Below, piece after piece: positions 24,701-36,700 of a stretch of 64,000 nt of DNA. The translations under genes were made by a program, and so were the position numbers. The notes beneath the pieces were generated by a model. The model saw only the letters and a program-made list of their open reading frames with translations. It was not told where the DNA came from and did no database searches. The stretch covers positions 6,937,916-7,001,915 of the forward strand of contig NC_086375.1 of NCBI RefSeq assembly GCF_036588685.1, read 5' to 3'. The DNA comes from Mytilus trossulus (taxonomy: Eukaryota > Mollusca > Bivalvia > Mytilida > Mytilidae). Each line of letters starts with the position of its first letter. Position 1 is the stretch's first letter.

Positions 24701-27700
24701 CCAGCTTACAACCACCGTAAGTATATCTCAGAGAAGTTGTGGTAACGTAATTCCACCAATACACCAACAAGTACTGTCCACACTGTAACTACTATACCAG
24801 CTTACAACCACCGTAAGTATATCTCAGAGAAGTCGTGGTACAGTAATCCCACCAATACACCAACAAGTACTGTCCACACTGTAACTACTATACCAGCTTA
24901 CAACCACCGTAAGTATATCACAGAGAAGTCGTGGTACAGTAATCCCACCAATACACCAACAAGTACTGTCCACACTGTAACTACTATACCAGCTTACAAC
25001 CACCGTAAGTATATCTCAGAGAAGTCGTGGTACAGTAATCCCACCAATACACCAACAAGTACTGTCCACACTGTAACTACTATACCAGCTTACAACCACC
25101 GTAAGTATATCACAGAGAAGTCGTGGTACAGTAATCCCACCAATACACCAACAAGTACTGTCCACACTGTTACCACTATACCAGCTTACAACCACCGTAA
25201 GTATATCTCAGAGAAGTCATGGTACCGTAATTCCACCAATACACCAACAAATACTGTCCACACTATAACCACTATACCAGCTTACAACCACCGTAAGTAT
25301 ATCATAGAGAAGTCATGGTACAGTAATCCCACCAATACACCAACAAGTACTGTCCACACTGTAACTACTATACCAGCTTACCACCACCGTAAGTATATCT
25401 CAGAGAAGTCATGGTACTGTAATTCCTACAATATTCCAACAAGTACCGTCCACACTGTAACCACTATACCAGCTTACAACCACCGTAAGTATATCTCAGA
25501 GAAGTCATGGTACTATAATTCCTACAATATTCCAACAAGTACTGTCCACACTGTAACCACTATACCAGCTTACAACCACCGTAAGTATATCTCAGAGAAG
25601 TTGTGGTAACGTAATTCCACCAATACACCAACAAGTACTGTCCACACTGTAACTACTATACCAGCTTACCACCAATGTAAGTATATCATAGAGAAGTCAT
25701 GGTACAGTAATCCCACCAATACACCAACAAGTACCGTCCACACTGTAACCACTATACCAGCTTACCACCACCGTAAGTATATCTCAGAGAAGTCATGGTA
25801 CAGTAATCCCACCAATACACCAACAAGTACCGTCCACACTGTAACCACTATACCAGCTTACAACCACCGTAAGTATATCTCAGAGAAGTCATGGTACAGT
25901 AATCCCACCAATACACCAACACGTACTGTCCACACTGTAACTACTATACCAGCTTACAACCACCGTAAGTATATCTCAGAGAAGTCATGGTACCGTAATC
26001 CCACCAATACACCAACAAATACTGTCCACACTGTAACTTCTATACCAGCTTACAACCACCGTAAGTATATCTCAGAGAATTCATGGTACCGTAATCCCAC
26101 CAATACACCAACAAGTACTGTCCACACTGTAACCACTATACCAGCTTACCACCACCGTAAGTATATCTCAGAGAAGCCATGGTACAGTAATCCCACCAAT
26201 ACACCAACAAATACCGTCCACACTGTAACTACTATACCAGCTTACAACCACCGTAAGTATATCTCAGAGAAGTCATGGTACAGTAATCCCACCAATACAC
26301 CAACAAGTACCGTCCACACTGTAACCACTATTCCAGCTTACAACCACCGTAAGTATATCTCAGAGAAGTCATGGTACAGTAATTCCACCAATACACCAAC
26401 AAGTACTGTCCACACTGTAACCACTATACCAGCTTACAACCACCGTAAGTATATCTCAGAGAAGTCATGGTACAGTAATCCCACCAATACACCAACAAGT
26501 ACTATCCACACTGTAACCACTATACCAGCTTACAACCACCGTAAGTATATCTCAGAGAATTCATGGTACAGTAATTCCACCAATACACCAGCAAGTACTG
26601 TCCACACTGTAACCACTATACCAGCTTACAACCACCGTAAGTATATATCAAAGAAGTCAAGGTACAGTAATTCCACCAATACACCAACAAGTACCGTCCA
26701 CACTGTAACCACTATACCAGCTTACAACCACCGTAAGTATATATCAAAGAAGTCAAGGTACAGTAATTCCACCAATACACCAACAAGTACCGTCCACACT
26801 GTAACCACTATACCAGCTTACAACCACCGTAAGTATATATCAAAGAAGTCATGGTACAGTAATTCCACCAATACACCAACAAGTACTGTCCACACTATAA
26901 CCACTATACCAGCTTACAACCACCGTAAGTATATCTCAGAGAAGTCATGGTACAGTAATTCCACCAATACACCAACAAGTACTGTCCACACTATAACCAC
27001 TATACCAGCTTACAACCACCGTGAGTATATCTCAGAGAAGTCATGGTACCATAATCCCACCAATACACCAACAAATACTATCCACACTGTAACCACTATA
27101 CCATCTTACAACCACCGTGAGTATATCTCAGAGAAGTCATGGTACCGTAATTCCACCAATACACCAACAAGTACTGTCCACACTGTAACCACTATACCAG
27201 CTTACAACCAGCGTAAGTATATCTCAGAGAAGTCATGGTACAGTAATTCCACCAATACACCAACAAGTACTGTCCACACTGTAACCACTATACCAGCTTA
27301 CAACCACCGTAAGTATATCTCAGAGAAGTCATGGTACCGTAATCCCACCAATACACCAACAAGTACTGTCCTCACTGTAACCACTATACCAGCTTACAAC
27401 CACCGTAAGTATATCTCAGAGAAGTCAAGGTACAGTAATCCCACCAATACACCAACAAGTACTGTCCTCACTGTAACCACTATACCAGCTTACAACCACC
27501 GTAAGTATATCTCAGAGAAGTCAAGGTACAGTAATCCCACCAATACACCAACAAGTACTGTCCACACTGTAACCACTATACCAGCTTACAACCACCGTAA
27601 GTATATCATAGAGAAGTCATGGTACAGTAATCCCACCAATACACCAACAAGAACTGTCCACACTGTAACCACTATACCAGCTTACCACCACCGTAAGTAT

Positions 27701-30700
27701 ATCTCAGAGAAGTCAAGGTACAGTAATCCCACCAATACACCAACAAGTACCGTCCACACTGTAACCACTATACCAGCTTACCACCACCGTAAGTATATCT
27801 CAGAGAAGTCAAGGTACAGTAATCCCACCAATACACCAATAATTACCGTCCACACTGTAACCACTATACCAGCTTACAACCACCGTAAGTATATCTCAGA
27901 GAAGTCAAGGTACAGTAATCCCACCAATACACCAACAAGTACTGTCCACACTGTAACCACTATACCAGCTTACAACCACCGTAAGTATATCTCAGAGAAG
28001 TCAAGGTACAGTAATCCCACCAATACACCAACAATTACCGTCCACACTGTAACCACTATACCAGCTTACAACCACCGTAAGTATATCTCAGAGAAATCAT
28101 GGTACCGTAGTTCAGCCATATCAAACAACAAATACCGTCCACACTGTAACCACTATACCAGCTTACAACCACCGTAAGTATATCTCAGAGAAGTCAAGGT
28201 ACAGTAATCCCACCAATAGTATATACACCAACAAGTACTGTCCACACTGTAACCACTATACCAGCTTACAACCACCGTAAGTATATCTCAGAGAAGTCAT
28301 GGTACAGTAATCCCACCAATACACCAACAAGTACTGTCCACACTGTAACCACTATACCAGCTTACAACCACCGTAAGTATATCTCAGAGAAGTCAAGGTA
28401 CAGTAATCCCACCAATAGTATATACACCAACAAGTACTGTCCTCACTGTAACTTCTATACCAGCTTACAACCACCGTAAGTATATCTCAGAGAAGTCAAG
28501 GTACAGTAATCCCACCAATACACCAACAAGTACTGTCCACACTGTAACTTCTATACCAGCTTACAACCACCGTAATTATATCTCAGAGAAGTCATGGTAC
28601 CGTAATCCCACCAATACACCAACAAGTACTGTCCACACTGTAACCACTATACCAGCTTACCACCACCGTAAGTATATCTCAGAGAAGTCATGGTACCGTA
28701 ATCCCACCAATACACCAACAAGTACCGTCCACACTGTCACCACTATACCAGCTTACCACCACCGTAAGTATATCTCAGAGAAGTCATGGTACCGTAATCC
28801 CACCAATACACCAACAAGTACTGTCCACACTGTAACTACTATACCAGCTTACAACCACCGTAAGTATATCTCAGAGAAGTCATTATACAGTAATCCCACC
28901 AATACACCAACAAGTACTGTCCACACTGTAACCACTATACCAGCTTATAACCACCGTAAGTATATCTCAGAGAAGTCAAGGTACAGTAATCCCACCAATA
29001 CACCAACAAGTACTGTCCTCACTGTAACCACTATACCAGCTTACAACCACCGTAAGTATATCTCAGAGAAGTCAAGGTACAGTAATCCCACCAATAGTAT
29101 ATACACCAACAAGTACTGTCCACACTGTAACCACTATACCAGCTTACAACCACCGTAAGTATATCTCAGAGAAGTCAAGGTACAGTAATCCCACCAATAC
29201 ACCAACAAGTACTGTCCACACTGTAACTACTATACCAGCTTACAACCACCGTAAGTATATCTCAGAGAAGTCATGGTACAGTAATCCCACCCATACACCA
29301 ACAAGTACTGTCCACACTGTAACCACTATACCAGCTTACAACCACCGTAAGTATATCTCAGAGAAGTCAAGGTACAGTAATCCCACCAATACACCAACAA
29401 GTACTGTCCTCACTGTAACCACTATACCAGCTTACAACCACCGTAAGTATATCTCAGAGAAGTCAAGGTACAGTAATCCCACCAATACACCAACAAGTAC
29501 TGTCCTCACTGTAACTTCTATACCAGCTTACAACCACCGTAAGTATATCTCAGAGAAGTCAAGGTACAGTAATCCCACCAATACACCAACAAGTACTGTC
29601 CACACTGTAACTTCTATACCAGCTTACAACCACCGTAAGTATATCTCAGAGAAGTCAAGGTACAGTAATCCCACCAATACACCAACAAGTACTGTCCACA
29701 CTGTAACCACTATACCAGCTTACAACCACCGTAAGTATATCTCAGAGAAGTCAAGGTACAGTAATCCCACCAATAGTATATACACCAACAAGTACTGTCC
29801 ACACTGTAACCACTATACCAGCTTACAACCACCGTAAGTATATCTCAGAGAAGTCAAGGTACAGTAATCCCACCAATAGTATATACACCAACAAGTACTG
29901 TCCACACTGTAACCACTATACCAGCTTACAACCACCGTAAGTATATCTCAGAGAAGTCAAGGTACAGTAATCCCACCAATACACCAACAAGTACTGTCCA
30001 CACTGTAACCACTATACCAGCTTACAACCACCGTAAGTATATCTCAGAGAAGTCAAGGTACAGTAATCCCACCAATAGTATATACACCAACAAGTACTGT
30101 CCACACTGTAACCACTATACCAGCTTACAACCACCGTAAGTATATCTCAGAGAAGTCAAGGTACAGTAATCCCACCAATACACCAACAAGTACTGTCCAC
30201 ACTGTAACCACGATACCAGCTTACAACCACCGTAAGTATATCTCAGAGAAGTCAAGGTACAGTAATCCCACCAATACACCAACAAGTACTGTCCACACCG
30301 TAACCACTATACCAGCTTACAACCACCGTAAGTATATCTCAGAGAAGTCAAGGTACAGTAATCCCACCAATACACCAACAAGTACTGTCCTCACTGTAAC
30401 CACTATACCAGCTTACAACCACCGTAAGTATATCTCAGAGAAGTCAAGGTACAGTAATCCCATCAATACACCAACAAGTACTGTCCACACTGTAACCACT
30501 ATACCAGCTTACAACCACCGTAAGTATATCTCAGAGAAGTCAAGGTACAGTAATCCCACCAATACACCAACAAGTACTGTCCACACTGTAACTACTATAC
30601 CAGCTTACAACCACCGTAAGTATATCTCAGGGAAGTCAAGGTACAGTAATCCCACCAATACACCAACAAGTACTGTCCTCACTGTAACCACTATACCAGC

Positions 30701-33700
30701 TTACAACCACCGTAAGTATATCTCAGAGAAGTCAAGGTACAGTAATCCCACCAATACACCAACAAGTACTGTCCTCACTGTAACTTCTATACCAGCTTAC
30801 AACCACCGTAAGTATATCTCAGAGAAGTCATGGTACCGTAATCCCACCAATACACCAACAAGTACTGTCCACACTGTAACCACTATACCAGCTTACAACC
30901 ACCGTAAGTATATCTCAGAGAAGTCAAGGTACAGTAATCCCACCAATAGTATATACACCAACAAGTACTGTCCACACTGTAACCACTATACCAGCTTACA
31001 ACCACCGTAAGTATATCTCAGAGAAGTCAAGGTACAGTAATCCCACCAATACACCAACAAGTACTGTCCACACTGTAACCACGATACCAGCTTACAACCA
31101 CCGTAAGTATATCTCAGAGAAGTCATGGTACAGTAATCCCACCAATACACCAACAAGTACTGTCCACACTATAACCACTATACCAGCTTACAACCACCGT
31201 AAGTATATCTCAGAGAAGTCATGGTACCGTAATCCCACCAATACACCAACAAGTACTGTCCACACTGTAACTACTATACCAGCTTATAACCACCGTAAGT
31301 ATATCTCAGAGAAGTCAAGGTACAGTAATCCCACCAATACACCAACAAGTACTGTCCTCACTGTAACTACTATACCAGCTTACAACCACCGTAAGTATAT
31401 CTCAGAGAAGTCAAGGTACAGTAATCCCACCAATACACCAACAAGTACCGTCCACACTGTAACCACTATACCAGCTTACAACCACCGTAAGTATATCTCA
31501 GAGAAGTCAAGGTACAGTAATCCCACCAATACACCAACAAGTACTGTCCACACTGTAACCACGATACCAGCTTACAACCACCGTAAGTATATCTCAGAGA
31601 AGTCATGGTACCGTAATCCCACCAATACACCAACAAGTACTGTCCACACTGTAACTACTATACCAGCTTATAACCACCGTAAGTATATCTCAGAGAAGTC
31701 AAGGTACAGTAATCCCACCAATACACCAACAAGTACTGTCCTCACTGTAACTACTATACCAGCTTACAACCACCGTAAGTATATCTCAGAGAAGTCAAGG
31801 TACAGTAATCCCACCAATACACCAACAAGTACTGTCCACACTGTAACTACTATACCAGCTTACAACCACCGTAAGTATATCTCAGAGAAGTCAAGGTACA
31901 GTAATCCCACCAATACACCAAAAAGTACTGTCCACACTGTAACCACTATACCAGCTTACAACCACCGTAAGTATATCTCAGAGAAGTCAAGGTACAGTAA
32001 TCCCACCAATACACCAACAAGTACTGTCCACACTATAACCACTATACCAGCTTACAACCACCGTAAGTATATCTCAGAGAAGTCAAGGTACCGTAATCCC
32101 ACCAATACACCAACAAGTACTGTCCACACTGTAACTACTATACCAGCTTACAACTACCGTAAGTATATCTCAGAGAAGTCAAGGTACAGTAATCCCACCA
32201 ATAGTATATACACCAACAAGTACTGTCCACACTGTAACCACTATACCAGCTTACAACCACCGTAAGTATATCTCAGAGAAGTCAAGGTACAGTAATCCCA
32301 CCAATACACCAACAAGTACTGTCCTCACTGTAACCACTATACCAGCTTACAACCACCGTAAGTATATCTCAGAGAAGTCAAGGTACAGTAATCCCACCAA
32401 TACACCAACAAGTACTGTCCACACTGTAACTTCTATACCAGCTTACAACCACCGTAAGTATATCTCAGAGAAGTCAAGGTACAGTAATCCCACCAATACA
32501 CCAACAAGTACTGTCCACACTGTAACCACTATACCAGCTTACAACCACCGTAAGTATATCTCAGAGAAGTCATGGTACAGTAATCCCACCAATACACCAA
32601 CAAGTACTGTCCACACTGTAACTACTATACCAGCTTACAACCACCGTAAGTATATCTCAGAGAAGTCATGGTACAGTAATCCCACCAATACACCAACAAG
32701 TACTGTCCTCACTGTAACCACTATACCAGCTTACAACCACCGTAAGTATATCTCAGAGAAGTCAAGGTACAGTAATCCCACCAATACACCAACAAGTACT
32801 GTCCACACTGTAACTACTATACCAGCTTACAACCACCGTAAGTATATCTCAGAGAAGTCAAGGTACAGTAATCCCACCAATACACCAACAATTACCGTCC
32901 ACACTGTAACCACTATACCAGCTTACCACCACCGTAAGTATATCATAGAGAAATCATGGTACCGTAATCCCACCAATACACCAACAAGTACTGTCCACAC
33001 TGTAACTACTATACCAGCTTACAACCACCGTAAGTATATCTCAGAGAAGTCAAGGTACAGTAATCCCACCAATACACCAACAAGTACTGTCCTCACTGTA
33101 ACTACTATACCAGCTTACAACCACCGTAAGTATATCTCAGAGAAGTCAAGGTACAGTAATCCCACCAATACACCAACAAGTACTGTCCACACTGTAACCA
33201 CTATACCAGCTTACAACCACCGTAAGTATATCTCAGAGAAGTCAAGGTACAGTAATCCCACCAATACACCAACAAGTACTGTCCACACTGTAACTACTAT
33301 ACCAGCTTACAACCACCGTAAGTATATCTCAGAGAAGTCAAGGTACAGTAATCCCACCAATACACCAACAAGTACTGTCCTCACTGTAACCACTATACCA
33401 GCTTACAACCACCGTAAGTATATCTCAGAGAAGTCAAGGTACAGTAATCCCACCAATACACCAACAAGTACTGTCCTCACTGTAACCACTATACCAGCTT
33501 ACAACCACCGTAAGTATATCTCAGAGAAGTCAAGGTACAGTAATCCCACCAATACACCAACAAGTACTGTCCTCACTGTAACCACTATACCAGCTTACAA
33601 CCACCGTAAGTATATCTCAGAGAAGTCAAGGTACAGTAATCCCACCAATACACCAACACGTACTGTCCACACTGTAACCACTATACCAGCTTACAACCAC

Positions 33701-36700
33701 CGTAAGTATATCTCAGAGAAGTCAAGGTACAGTAATCCCACCAATACACCAACAAGTACTGTCCACACTGTAACCACTATACCAGCTTACAACCACCGTA
33801 AGTATATCTCAGAGAAGTCAAGGTACAGTAATCCCACCAATACACCAACAAGTACTGTCCACACTGTAACCACTATACCAGCTTACAACCACCGTAAGTA
33901 TATCTCAGAGAAGTCATGGTACCGTAATCCCACCAATACACCAACAAGTACTGTCCACACTGTAACCACGATACCAGCTTACCACCACCGTAAGTATATC
34001 TCAGAGAAGTCAAGGTACAGTAATCCCACCAATACACCAACAAGTACTGTCCACACTGTAACTACTATACCAGCTTACAACCACCGTAAGTATATCTCAG
34101 AGAAGTCAAGGTACAGTAATCCCACCAATACACCAACAAGTACCGTCCACACTGTAACCACTATACCAGCTTACAACCACCGTAAGTATATCTCAGAGAA
34201 GTCAAGGTACAGTAATCCCACCAATACACCAACAAGTACTGTCCACACTGTAACTACTATACCAGCTTACAACCACCGTAAGTATATCTCAGAGAAGTCA
34301 TGGTACCGTAATTCCACCAATACACCAACAAGTACTGTCCACACTGTAACCACTATACCAGCTTACCACCACCGTAAGTATATCTCAGAGAAGTCATGGT
34401 ACAGTAATCCCACCAATACACCAACAAGTACTGTCCACACTATAACCACTATACCAGCTTACAACCACCGTAAGTATATCTCAGAGAAGTCAAGGTACAG
34501 TAATCCCACCAATACACCAACAAGTACTGTCCACACTATAACCACTATACCAGCTTACCACCACCGTAAGTATATCTCAGAGAAGTCAAGGTACAGTAAT
34601 CCCACCAATACACCAACAATTACCGTCCACACTGTAACCACTATACCAGCTTACAACCACCGTAAGTATATCTCAGAGAAGTCAAGGTACAGTAATCCCA
34701 CCAATACACCAACAAGTACTGTCCTCACTGTAACCACTATACCAGCTTACAACCACCGTAAGTATATCTCAGAGAAGTCAAGGTACAGTAATCCCACCAA
34801 TACACCAACAAGTACTGTCCTCACTGTAACCACTATACCAGCTTACAACCACCGTAAGTATATCTCAGAGAAGTCAAGGTACAGTAATCCCACCAATACA
34901 CCAACAAGTACTGTCCTCACTGTAACCACTATACCAGCTTACAACCACCGTAAGTATATCTCAGAGAAGTCAAGGTACAGTAATCCCACCAATAGTATAT
35001 ACACCAACAAGTACTGTCCTCACTGTAACCACTATACCAGCTTACAACCACCGTAAGTATATCTCAGAGAAGTCAAGGTACAGTAATCCCACCAATACAC
35101 CAACAAGTACTGTCCTCACTGTAACTACTATACCAGCTTACAACCACCGTAAGTATATCTCAGAGAAGTCAAGGTACAGTAATCCCACCAATACACCAAC
35201 AAGTACTGTCCTCACTGTAACCACTATACCAGCTTACAACCACCGTAAGTATATCTCAGAGAAGTCAAGGTACAGTAATCCCACCAATAGTATATACACC
35301 AACAAGTACTGTCCTCACTGTAACCACTATACCAGCTTACAACCACCGTAAGTATATCTCAGAGAAGTCAAGGTACAGTAATCCCACCAATAGTATATAC
35401 ACCAACAAGTACTGTCCACACTGTAACTTCTATACCAGCTTACAACCACCGTAAGTATATCTCAGAGAAGTCAAGGTACAGTAATCCCACCAATACACCA
35501 ACAAGTACTGTCCTCACTGTAACCACTATACCAGCTTACAACCACCGTAAGTATATCTCAGAGAAGTCAAGGTACAGTAATCCCACCAATACACCAACAA
35601 GTACTGTCCTCACTGTAACCACTATACCAGCTTACAACCACCGTAAGTATATCTCAGAGAAGTCAAGGTACAGTAATCCCACCAATACACCAACAATTAC
35701 CGTCCACACTGTAACCACTATACCAGCTTACAACCACCGTAAGTATATCTCAGAGAAGTCAAGGTACAGTAATCCCACCAATACACCAACAATTACCGTC
35801 CACACTGTAACCACTATACCAGCTTACAACCACCGTAAGTATATCTCAGAGAAGTCAAGGTACAGTAATCCCACCAATAGTATATACACCAACAAGTACT
35901 GTCCTCACTGTAACCACTATACCAGCTTACAACCACCGTAAGTATATCTCAGAGAAGTCAAGGTACAGTAATCCCACCAATAGTATATACACCAACAAGT
36001 ACTGTCCACACTGTAACTTCTATACCAGCTTACAACCACCGTAAGTATATCTCAGAGAAGTCAAGGTACAGTAATCCCACCAATACACCAACAAGTACTG
36101 TCCTCACTGTAACCACTATACCAGCTTACAACCACCGTAAGTATATCTCAGAGAAGTCAAGGTACAGTAATCCCACCAATACACCAACAAGTACTGTCCT
36201 CACTGTAACCACTATACCAGCTTACAACCACCGTAAGTATATCTCAGAGAAGTCAAGGTACAGTAATCCCACCAATACACCAACAATTACCGTCCACACT
36301 GTAACCACTATACCAGCTTACAACCACCGTAAGTATATCTCAGAGAAGTCAAGGTACAGTAATCCCACCAATACACCAACAAGTACTGTCCTCACTGTAA
36401 CCACTATACCAGCTTACAACCACCGTAAGTATATCTCAGAGAAGTCAAGGTACAGTAATCCCACCAATACACCAACAATTACCGTCCACACTGTAACCAC
36501 TATACCAGCTTACAACCACCGTAAGTATATCTCAGAGAAGTCAAGGTACAGTAATCCCACCAATACACCAACAAGTACTGTCCACACTGTAACCACTATA
36601 CCAGCTTACAACCACCGTAAGTATATCTCAGAGAAGTCAAGGTACAGTAATCCCACCAATACACCAACAATTACCGTCCACACTGTAACCACTATACCAG

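Noticed and set aside
19874..24745. A giant repetitive byssus-like structural protein gene
   Set aside because: No promoter, signal peptide or acceptor leads into the frame, the repeat is a copy of an exon end with its splice donor, and the frame is broken by point change and 7-bp insertions. Openness is explained by the 96-bp period.
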